From Burkholderiales bacterium (GTDB lineage Bacteria; Pseudomonadota; Gammaproteobacteria; Burkholderiales; Casimicrobiaceae), in contig JAIRPA010000103.1 in NCBI GenBank assembly GCA_031257235.1, positions 1-5,264 of the forward strand: DNA of 5,264 bases. The letters are read 5' to 3'. The notes under the pieces are model-generated. The model worked only from the letters and a program-made list of their open reading frames with translations. It searched no databases and was not told where the DNA came from. Below, one piece after another: positions 1 to 5,171 of this stretch. A program made the translations under genes and the position numbers. Each line of letters opens with the position of its first letter. Position 1 is the first letter of the stretch.

Positions 1-747
1 GAAGCGCATCAACTTGGTTTTAAATTTGTCTTGCCCAAAAAAGAGCGATGGATTATGCGCGGGCTTTCGTTGAGCTTGAACAAAGGCGAGGTCTGCGCGC
101 TGTTGGGCGCAAACGGCATCGGCAAATCCACCTTGATGCGTTTGTTGGCAGGCGCGATTTTGCCTTGTGAAGGCATCATCACCCGACGCGCGCGTGTCGG
201 TTATGTGCCGCAGGCGGTTCATCCTGCCCTGCCGCTTTCCGCTTTAGAGATGACCTTATTGGGGCGCGCGGGTCACATCGGCTTTATGGCATCTCCCTCT
301 TCATCCGACTACAAAGCGGCGTATCACGCCTTAAATCGTGTTCAAGCCGGGCATCTCACCCAACGATCGTTTTCGTCGCTTTCCGGCGGGGAGCGGCAAT
401 TAGTTTTGATGGCGCGCGCGTTGGCCTCTGAGGTGGACGTTTTAATTTTAGATGAGCCCACCGCCGCATTGGATTGGCACAATCAGGCGATGTTGATGCG
501 TTTATTGGCAGAGCTTGCCCAAGACGGCATGGCGGTGATGGTGAGCACACACGCGCCGCAACACGCACTTGAATTTGCGCACAAGGCATGCCTCCTTTTT
601 GACGCGAATCATCACGCGTTTGGCGCGCCGGACGTGGTGATGAGTGAAGAAGCGCTATCTTTGCTTTATTCATTGCCCGTGAAGCGTTTGCGCTTTGACG
701 ATGTTCGCGGCGGCATCACGGCGTTGCCGGTGTTGAATCCGTGTTGA
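1..747 (+). CDS. ABC importer ATP-binding protein, FecE/HmuV/BtuD-like (5' partial)
   Basis: This is the cytoplasmic ATPase subunit of an importer for iron chelates, haem or cobalamin. The frame is open from base 1 and reads EAHQLGFKF before the TTG at 31. That is the usual first strand of such an ATPase, so the start lies upstream and the TTG is an internal Leu codon. Counting from that TTG codon, the motifs are Walker A GANGIGKST (26-34), Q-loop YVPQ, signature LSGGERQ (117-123), Walker B VLILDEP (137-143) and the H-loop His174. All catalytic residues are present. The C-terminus (GAPDVVMSEEAL, then a GG-containing tail) follows the FecE/HmuV pattern. Permease and binding-protein genes would be expected upstream. 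The gene precedes two unknown genes and tonB-exbB-exbD on the same strand, which supports a role in TonB-dependent uptake. The substrate cannot be told from the sequence. Confidence 0.93.
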   Translation, partial: EAHQLGFKFVLPKKERWIMRGLSLSLNKGEVCALLGANGIGKSTLMRLLAGAILPCEGIITRRARVGYVPQAVHPALPLSALEMTLLGRAGHIGFMASPSSSDYKAAYHALNRVQAGHLTQRSFSSLSGGERQLVLMARALASEVDVLILDEPTAALDWHNQAMLMRLLAELAQDGMAVMVSTHAPQHALEFAHKACLLFDANHHAFGAPDVVMSEEALSLLYSLPVKRLRFDDVRGGITALPVLNPC

Positions 748-784
748 TTCGTGAACCGGCCATCAGGCGTTGACGATCCATTTT

Positions 785-799
785 ATAAAATATTTTTAT
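785..799. promoter_or_regulatory. AT-rich near-perfect palindrome ahead of the first ThuA-like gene
   Basis: The sequence ATAAAAT-A-TTTTTAT has 7-base arms with one mismatch and lies 13 bases before the ATG at 813. A TTGACG at 770-775 could be a -35 box, with TATTTT (791-796) as a poor -10 at 15-base spacing. It could be an operator or promoter inside the operon. It matches a canonical Fur box poorly (about 10 of 19 in the best alignment by eye), so Fur control is only a possibility. Confidence 0.25.
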
Positions 800-812
800 C
801 AGGGGAAAAACC

Positions 813-1496
813 ATGCAGTCGATCCTTTATCTTCGCGGAGTCGGTCACGAAACGCCCGCGTTTTTTGATTTACCCGAAGCCGGCAACATTAAGGCAAAGT
901 TGCCGCGCGAATTAGAACCTTCCGATTTTGATGACTATAAAGCCATTCTGATTCCCTCGCACATCAACCAACGTGCCTTGATTCCGTTTGCGCCGTTCAT
1001 GGAGCGCTTTTTAAATCGGGGAGGTGTGTTGGTGTTCAACGGGCATTTGGTGTATCCCGTCATTCCGGGGCTTTCCTCTTTTGTGCCTGCCCAAGGCGGA
1101 CGCTTGGAGGATTTAATCGTCGAGCGCGTCAACAATCATCCGATCTTTGAGGGCGTGAACGTCGATGATCTTTCGTTTCGTCGCGGCGTGGCGGGCTTTT
1201 ACGGACGCGGCAGCAATCCGCCGCCGTCGGGCGCTTTGATATTGCATCGCTTGAAAAAAGACGGATCGGTCATTGATTGGGTGTGGCATCGACCGGAAGG
1301 CGGCGTGATTTTCATGCACACCGGCAACCCGATGTGGATGTTTGTGAATGATGATACTTCTGCCGCGCGCATCGCGCCCCGGCTTTTGGTGTGGGTGAAT
1401 ACCTTATTAGGGAATTCGATGGACGACATTAAACGTTTGATGCCGGCGCGCCCGTTGTGCGACGGTAAATGTGCTCAAAAAAGAATGTGTTGTTAA
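813..1496 (+). CDS. Unknown protein with ThuA / class-I amidotransferase-like outline and Cys-rich tail
   Basis: This 227-residue protein has no signal peptide or membrane segment and is probably cytoplasmic. The ATG at 813 is set by AGGGG at 801-805, 7 bases upstream. I do not recognise a named family. The outline is flavodoxin-like: first strand SILYLRG, then FDDYKAILIPS, a helix, GGVLVFNGH near residues 70-78, an HPIF segment, and late GGVIFMHTGNPMW followed by a helix. ThuA and class I glutamine amidotransferase folds look like this, but the elbow has no Cys, so glutaminase chemistry is unlikely. The last 12 residues, CDGKCAQKRMCC (216-227), hold four Cys and could bind metal. It lies between the importer ATPase and a second protein of similar outline, then tonB, which suggests a role in uptake or release of the transported substrate (inference). 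Confidence 0.8.
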   Translation: MQSILYLRGVGHETPAFFDLPEAGNIKAKLPRELEPSDFDDYKAILIPSHINQRALIPFAPFMERFLNRGGVLVFNGHLVYPVIPGLSSFVPAQGGRLEDLIVERVNNHPIFEGVNVDDLSFRRGVAGFYGRGSNPPPSGALILHRLKKDGSVIDWVWHRPEGGVIFMHTGNPMWMFVNDDTSAARIAPRLLVWVNTLLGNSMDDIKRLMPARPLCDGKCAQKRMCC

Positions 1497-1507
1497 AAAA
1501 AGGCTTG

Positions 1508-1548
1508 GGGCAAAAGGAATCGCTTTCGACAAAAACGATGTTTTGCCC
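1508..1548 (+). promoter_or_regulatory. Intergenic hairpin between the two ThuA-like genes
   Basis: GGGCAAAA (1508-1515) and TTTTGCCC (1541-1548) are perfect 8-base inverted arms. An inner ATCG (1519-1522) / CGAT (1536-1539) pair could extend the stem. It sits in the 79-base gap between the genes ending at 1496 and starting at 1576. No T-tract follows, so it is not a plain rho-independent terminator. An mRNA processing or stability element is more likely. Confidence 0.4.
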
Positions 1549-1575
1549 GCGCACAAAAACTTAAAGGAAAAACCG

Positions 1576-2175
1576 ATGAACATAGCTTATATCGACGGAG
1601 GAACCTACTATCATCACGATACGTTCCATGATCCCGAACTCAATCCGTATTTTGCCGCGAATATATACGCGCCGGAATTGTATCAAACGGATTTGTCTTC
1701 GTTTGACGCGCTTTATATTGCCAGCCGTCAGGATAGCGATGACTTATTATTCAACCAAGAAAAAATCCTTCACTTTCTGGATGCCGGAAAAACGGTGGTC
1801 GTGGCAGGCGACAACGCGGCGGAACAATGGGTGCCGGGCGCGCAATGGACGGACGAACCCGTCAACTTTTGGTGGTGGCTCACGCCGGGGGAAGATAGTG
1901 GTTTGCGTCTTGCCGCGCCGGAACATGCGCTGATGCGCACCATGACGCTTCAAGATTTTACGTGGCATCATCACGGGTTTTTCACGCCGCCTGATGGCGC
2001 GGTCTCGATCATCAATACAACATCCGGCGGCTCGGTGTTTTATGAAGACACCGTGAGCACAAAGGGAAGACTTTTTGTCACCAGCCTTGATCCGTGTTAT
2101 CACCACGGCAGTCATTTCATGCCCGCCGCGTCTCGTTTGTTGCGGGGCTTTTTACCTTGGCTTCATCGGCAATGA
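1576..2175 (+). CDS. Unknown His-rich protein with ThuA-like outline, paralogue-like to the preceding gene
   Basis: This 199-residue protein is probably cytoplasmic. I chose the ATG at 1576 because AAAGGA (1563-1567 region) lies at good spacing, MNIAYIDGG is a clean first strand, and the open frame back to 1471 overlaps the upstream gene with a low-complexity Lys-rich stretch. Its outline parallels the gene before it: FDALYIASR, helix, GKTVVVAGDN, HALM, and a late GRLFVTSLDP-YHHG then a helix. The last resembles the GRVF-TSLGH segment of ThuA-type proteins. No amidotransferase Cys is present. His is clustered at 13, 14, 18, at 131-133 and at 176, 177, 180, and there is a WWW at 99-101, so metal or haem binding is possible (inference). 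Both genes share the leader GGAAAAACC just before their starts. The stop overlaps the tonB start as ATGA. No named function is claimed. Confidence 0.8.
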   Translation: MNIAYIDGGTYYHHDTFHDPELNPYFAANIYAPELYQTDLSSFDALYIASRQDSDDLLFNQEKILHFLDAGKTVVVAGDNAAEQWVPGAQWTDEPVNFWWWLTPGEDSGLRLAAPEHALMRTMTLQDFTWHHHGFFTPPDGAVSIINTTSGGSVFYEDTVSTKGRLFVTSLDPCYHHGSHFMPAASRLLRGFLPWLHRQ

Positions 2176-2828
2176 GTTTTGCGCATCCCGCGCCGTTACG
2201 CGCAACACTTTGGTTGGGCATTGCGGCCACCCACATCGGCGTCTTGATGGTGATCGCCGCTCAGAAGGAGCAGACACTCTCCGCCGTGTGGACGCCGCTT
2301 GAAGTGCGCATGATTGAAGCGGTCCAACCTGTTGCGCCGCCGGTGGTCGTGCCGCCGATCAAAAAACCTAAAGCCATGCCGCCGCAAAAACCGATAGAAA
2401 AACCTCCGTCACCGGTCATTGCTACCTCGCCTGCCGATGCGATGCCACCCGCGCCCGAAGCGTTTACCGTTCCCGCGGTCGAGCCGCCGATAGAAAGGCG
2501 TTCAGAAAATGAAGTGCCGGTGTTATTGGACTCGCCCAAATTCGACGCGGACTACTTGGATAATCCCGCGCCCGACTATCCGACATTATCCAAGCGTTTG
2601 GGCGAACAAGGGCGCGTGGTCTTGCGTGTTTTTGTGGACGCTTTCGGTCGCGCGGGCAAGATTGAAATTAAACAAACGAGTGGTTATGCGCGGCTGGATG
2701 AGTCCGCGCGATTGGCGGTGATTCGTTGGCGGTTTGTTCCCGCGCGGGAGGAGGTCGACGGCAAGTCGCGCGATGTGGGCGCGTGGGTTCTCGTTCCGAT
2801 CACGTTTCACATGGCGCAAAAAAGATAA
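2172..2828 (+). CDS. tonB: TonB energy-transducing protein
   Basis: TonB spans the periplasm and passes energy from ExbB/ExbD to outer-membrane receptors. The protein is 218 residues. The N-terminal membrane anchor is at about residues 9-30 and contains His21, which matches the conserved His20 of E. coli TonB, although the Ser four residues before it is replaced. A Pro-rich periplasmic linker with KP and PP repeats runs from about 48 to 100. The C-terminal TonB domain is at about 131-216, beginning NPAPDYPTLSKRLGEQG and containing GRVVLRVFVDAFGR, TSGYARLDESA and WRFVPA. The ATG at 2172 overlaps the upstream TGA as ATGA, implying translational coupling. A longer frame from 2094 would add 26 residues lying fully inside the upstream gene, so I rejected it. 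exbB follows after 33 bases. Confidence 0.93.
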   Translation: MSFAHPAPLRATLWLGIAATHIGVLMVIAAQKEQTLSAVWTPLEVRMIEAVQPVAPPVVVPPIKKPKAMPPQKPIEKPPSPVIATSPADAMPPAPEAFTVPAVEPPIERRSENEVPVLLDSPKFDADYLDNPAPDYPTLSKRLGEQGRVVLRVFVDAFGRAGKIEIKQTSGYARLDESARLAVIRWRFVPAREEVDGKSRDVGAWVLVPITFHMAQKR

Positions 2829-2861
2829 ATCTTATTGGATGAAGGGTAGTAAGGAAATAAC

Positions 2862-3623
2862 ATGGAAAATACGATGGGCGTTGCCCACTTTTTAACGACG
2901 GCAGACACGGTTGCCCGCGTGGTGTTGACCTTGATGGTGTTGGCGTCCACCTGTACGTGGTATTTAATTTTGACCAAAGGCGCGCGTTTATTTTTAACGC
3001 GACGAAAAAGCACGTCGTTTCTGGACGCCTTTTGGGCGGCGCCGAATTTAGAAGCCGTTGCCGAACGAATTCGCCAAAGCGGCGCCTCCGAGCCTTTCTC
3101 GCATTTGGTGCATCACGGGTTTACGGCGATCGAGCAAAACAATCGTCGCTTCAAAGGCAATCATTTAACCTTGATCGACAGCGGCGCGCCCGATGACTTA
3201 TTAACGCGCGCTTTAAAACGCGCGATCGACGAAGATAAAAGTCAGCTTGAGTTTGGGCAAACCCTGTTGGCGACGATTGCGTCTGCCGCGCCCTTTGTCG
3301 GGCTCTTTGGTACGGTGTGGGGCATTTATCACGCGCTCCTTTCCATCGGGAGTGCGGGGCAGGGTTCGTTGGCGGCAGTGGCAGGACCCGTTGGCGAAGC
3401 GCTCATCATGACCGCAGTCGGTTTGGCCGTCGCCATTCCCGCGGCGATTGCGTATAACACGTTTGCGCGCGCGAATCGTAATTTGTTGTCTCGCTTGGAT
3501 GCTTTTGCTTATGATGTCTTCGCGTTTTTAGCAACAGGCATTAAAACTTCGCCGATGCGTGTGGACGCGCGCGACACCAGCGAAAAAGTCATCGCCATGG
3601 CGCGCACGCAAAAAGGAGGTTAG
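2862..3623 (+). CDS. exbB: ExbB, MotA/TolQ/ExbB family proton channel subunit
   Basis: ExbB forms the inner-membrane pentamer that houses ExbD and uses proton flow to drive TonB. The protein is 253 residues. Membrane segments are at about 17-38, about 136-160 (ATIASAAPFVGLFGTVWGI) and about 177-200 (GEALIMTAVGLAVAIPAAI). The channel residues known from E. coli ExbB are all present with a constant offset of three: Thr151, Glu179 and Thr184 correspond to T148, E176 and T181. It should therefore be functional. The ATG at 2862 has AAGGA at 2851-2855 upstream. TolQ is the close alternative, but the adjacent tonB and exbD favour ExbB. The exbD ribosome site overlaps the end of this gene. Confidence 0.94.
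   Translation: MENTMGVAHFLTTADTVARVVLTLMVLASTCTWYLILTKGARLFLTRRKSTSFLDAFWAAPNLEAVAERIRQSGASEPFSHLVHHGFTAIEQNNRRFKGNHLTLIDSGAPDDLLTRALKRAIDEDKSQLEFGQTLLATIASAAPFVGLFGTVWGIYHALLSIGSAGQGSLAAVAGPVGEALIMTAVGLAVAIPAAIAYNTFARANRNLLSRLDAFAYDVFAFLATGIKTSPMRVDARDTSEKVIAMARTQKGG
3612..3620 (+). promoter_or_regulatory. Strong Shine-Dalgarno site for exbD
   Basis: AAAGGAGGT is a full anti-16S match, 8 bases before the ATG at 3629. It lies inside the last codons of exbB and directly abuts its stop (TAG 3621-3623). It is the strongest ribosome site in the operon and suits the need for ample ExbD next to ExbB. Confidence 0.8.
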
Positions 3624-3628
3624 GCATC

Positions 3629-4042
3629 ATGGCTTTTGGCAGTTTAGACGCAGGCAGTGATAACGAGCCTTTAACCGAAATCAACATGATTCCGTTGATT
3701 GATGTGATGTTGGTGTTATTAGTTATATTTATTGTCGCCGCGCCGCTTTTCACACACGCGGTCGGCATTGATCTTCCGCGCGCGTCGTCCGCGCCCGTCA
3801 CCACGCCACCTGACACCGTCGAGCTTGCCATCGACAGTGTCGGCAGGCTGTCTTGGAACGGGGAGGCGATCGGCGAGGATATATTTAATGAGCGGTTAAT
3901 CGCCGCCGCCGCGATGAATCCCAAGCCGGAGTTGCGTTTGTCCGCCGACAAAAACACGCCCTATGAAGTGTTGGCGCGTGTGATGAGCGCCGCCGCGCGA
4001 CAAGGGTTAAGCCGCATGGGGTTTGTCACCGTGCCGGAATAG
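3629..4042 (+). CDS. exbD: ExbD, TonB-system proton channel subunit
   Basis: ExbD is the single-pass partner inside the ExbB pore. The protein is 137 residues, close to the 141 of E. coli. A short cytoplasmic N-terminus leads into EINMIPLIDVMLVLLVIFIVAAP, with the membrane segment at about 22-42. Asp25, the protonatable residue, is at the same number as in E. coli. The periplasmic domain (about 45-137) shows the ExbD/TolR pattern VELAIDSVGRLSWNGE, then LRLSADKNTPYEVLARVMSAARQ-like and a C-terminal GFVTVPE strand. It starts 5 bases after the exbB stop. It is the last gene of the + strand operon and is followed by hairpins. TolR is the alternative, but no tolA/tolB/pal is present and tonB is. 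Confidence 0.94.
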   Translation: MAFGSLDAGSDNEPLTEINMIPLIDVMLVLLVIFIVAAPLFTHAVGIDLPRASSAPVTTPPDTVELAIDSVGRLSWNGEAIGEDIFNERLIAAAAMNPKPELRLSADKNTPYEVLARVMSAAARQGLSRMGFVTVPE

Positions 4043-4047
4043 AAAAA

Positions 4048-4268
4048 GCCCCCTTTATAAAAGAGGGGGGGCAGGCTTTAGCCTGACGGGGGTTTGCGTT
4101 TCAGGGGTCAGGTATCAGAAACACCGTCATTTAAGCGCGCAGTTTGCTTTAGCAAACGTAGTCGCAGAATCCACACGCCGCGAAGCGGCGGACGCGCAAA
4201 GCGCGTCGTCATTGCGGACTTGATCCGCAATCCGGTTTTTTGTTTTTTCGGGCGAACACAGTTCGCCC
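4048..4268. repeat. Cluster of seven short palindromes in the intergenic region
   Basis: The 232-base gap 4043-4274 has no gene and is mostly palindrome. (a) GCCCCC 4048-4053 with GGGGGC 4067-4072. (b) CAGGCT/AGCCTG 4072-4085. (c) GTTTGCT/AGCAAAC 4142-4157. (d) CGCCGC-GAA-GCGGCG 4176-4190. (e) GACGCGC-AAA-GCGCGTC 4191-4207. (f) ATTGCGGA 4211-4218 with TCCGCAAT 4224-4231, loop CTTGA. (g) GGGCGAAC-ACA-GTTCGCCC 4250-4268. Units b to g have perfect arms; b and c share the core GCTTTAGC; d and e abut. Unit f is of a kind widespread in alphaproteobacteria. It looks like a mosaic of dispersed REP-like elements rather than one repeat copied in tandem. Confidence 0.75.
4211..4248 (+). terminator. Probable rho-independent terminator of the tonB-exbBD operon
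   Basis: Palindrome ATTGCGGA/TCCGCAAT (4211-4231) is followed after CCGG by TTTTTTGTTTTTT (4236-4248). The stem is 8 base pairs with a 5-base loop. The T-tract works only for + strand transcripts; on the - strand it reads as A, so the convergent gene ending at 4275 gets no help from it. The earlier C/G-rich hairpin just after exbD (4048-4072) may also slow polymerase but lacks a T-tract. Confidence 0.55.
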
Positions 4269-4274
4269 CTTCAT

Positions 4275-5060
4275 TCATCCTGATGACTTCCCCCCTGCTA
4301 CACGCGCACGTTTCACCAACTCAACAAATTGTGTATAGGCTTCCTGCGCCTGATCGGGGTTCTTATCTTGTGGGTTAGGAATAAATTCGGGCGCTTCGTT
4401 TTCGGCACCGTTCGCCAACCAAAGACACAAGGGACACTCCTCATCGCTCCCTTCTTTGTAAGTAAACTTTTCGTCTTGCGTTTGTGTTTTCCACTTCCCG
4501 GTTTCGGCGTTGATTATATAAATTGTTGCGGGTTTATCAAACCCATGCCAATATCTCCATTCCCGTTGGCAATAGGGACACACAAAAACCGGAAACAACT
4601 CACGATAAGGTTTGTCAACCTTTTGCCCCGTTTGCTCTTTCATCAGATTTATAAGAGGCTCTACCAAATGCAATTTGTCAGGGTGTCGTTCCAAAAATGC
4701 GTCAATCCCTTTTTGCAAATAGTCGTAAAACTCTGCTTTGGTTAAGAACATTTCCGGGTATTTCAATTCGTAATCATCAGGATCAACATAGGCACGGAAC
4801 GTAGCGCCCTCCGGCCAAACAATATCGGGATCAAAACGACCTTCCATCGCGTTTGGCGGTTGTTTTCTGCTGAGCGACCACCCGGGGTCCCCTCCAATTC
4901 CGTGGAAAAACTCATTTTTTTCGTAAATCAGTTGCGCGATACTGACCGAATCCCCGATAAATCTCTTGCCAAGTAATAGAACATCCAAAATAAATTTAAC
5001 CGAGGCATCTTTATCATGTTGCGGGTCACAACCCAAATATCCATATTCAACTATAGCCAC
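4275..5060 (-). CDS. Unknown 261-residue protein with two CxxC pairs, possible immunity-type partner
   Basis: I do not recognise this family. I chose the GTG at 5060 because AGGAG (5068-5072) lies 7 bases before it; the TTG at 5066 is only 1 base from that site. The protein looks soluble, with no signal peptide or membrane segment. The N-terminal half is mixed alpha/beta and aromatic-rich (VEYGYLGCD, FFHGIGGDPGWSLSRKQPPN, TFRAYVDPDDYE), followed by a helical stretch from about 106 to 145. CPYC (161-164) and CPLC (209-212) are 44 residues apart and could form a split zinc ribbon, with a beta-hairpin between them. The tail is acidic, then Lys/Arg-rich. It is AT-richer than the tonB operon and convergent to it. 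It follows another - strand gene closely, as an immunity gene follows an effector (inference only). Confidence 0.75.
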   Translation of the reverse strand: MAIVEYGYLGCDPQHDKDASVKFILDVLLLGKRFIGDSVSIAQLIYEKNEFFHGIGGDPGWSLSRKQPPNAMEGRFDPDIVWPEGATFRAYVDPDDYELKYPEMFLTKAEFYDYLQKGIDAFLERHPDKLHLVEPLINLMKEQTGQKVDKPYRELFPVFVCPYCQREWRYWHGFDKPATIYIINAETGKWKTQTQDEKFTYKEGSDEECPLCLWLANGAENEAPEFIPNPQDKNPDQAQEAYTQFVELVKRARVAGGKSSG

Positions 5061-5067
5061 ACCCAAT

Positions 5068-5072
5068 CTCCT
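5068..5072 (-). promoter_or_regulatory. Shine-Dalgarno site that decides the GTG start at 5060
   Basis: AGGAG on the - strand ends 7 bases before GTG 5058-5060, which is good spacing. The in-frame TTG at 5066 would leave one base only. It lies directly after the tandem TGA TAG (5076-5071) that would end the slipped frame of the upstream gene, which fits a tightly coupled pair. Confidence 0.6.
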
Positions 5073-5073
5073 A

Positions 5074-5171
5074 TCATTCTATGAGGTGTACATTACTTAT
5101 GTATGGATTGCCGGACTTGTCCACACTAATGTACACATTAAAATTAACGCCATTATAGTTTGTTTCTATGG
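5074..5171 (-). other. Protein-like extension of the upstream gene reachable by a -1 frameshift
   Basis: Reading in the -1 frame after the A_AAA_AAA run gives TIETNYNGVNFNVYISV, then DKSGNPYISNVHLIE, ending at TGA 5076-5074. This looks like real protein: alternating strand residues, a DK-G turn and no low-complexity sequence. It joins smoothly to the LIPKK that precedes it. Its F-x-V pattern followed by a DK-G turn echoes the FEVEFFDKNGK of the preceding segment. If joined, the gene would end 13 bases before the next start instead of 105. Explanations are programmed -1 slippage, a one-base deletion (A8 to A7) in a broken gene, or a sequencing error in the homopolymer. It may also be chance. 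Confidence 0.5.

Noticed and set aside
31..33. TTG start for the ABC ATPase
   Set aside because: The frame is open and family-like from base 1, so the true start is upstream of the window.
356..673. Antisense open frames across the ABC, ThuA-like, tonB and exbD genes
   Set aside because: They are shadows of GC-rich coding genes with strong motifs on the + strand.
782..800. Canonical Fur box
   Set aside because: Only the right arm matches well; the left arm matches about 3 of 9 positions.
1471..1575. Longer start of the second ThuA-like gene
   Set aside because: It overlaps the end of the previous gene, gives a Lys-rich leader, and has no ribosome site; the ATG at 1576 has AAAGGA at good spacing.
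2094..2171. 26-residue longer TonB start
   Set aside because: The extra sequence lies wholly inside the preceding gene, and the TonB anchor is complete from the ATG at 2172.
4098..4122. GTTTC...GAAAC inverted repeat
   Set aside because: Arms of 5 bases with a 15-base loop are expected by chance.
4048..4268. CRISPR array
   Set aside because: Palindromes differ from each other, spacing is irregular and there is no repeated unit with uniform spacers.
4023..4378. Two small + strand open frames after exbD
   Set aside because: They run through the palindromes and antisense to the - strand gene; no ribosome site, and composition reflects the repeats.
4329..4745. + strand frame opposite the 261-residue protein
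   Set aside because: It lies antisense to a better-supported gene with a good ribosome site and paired CxxC motifs.
5099..5155. Small - strand frame MALILMCTLVWTSPAIHT
   Set aside because: Only 18 codons with no ribosome site; the overlapping -1 frame reads more like protein.
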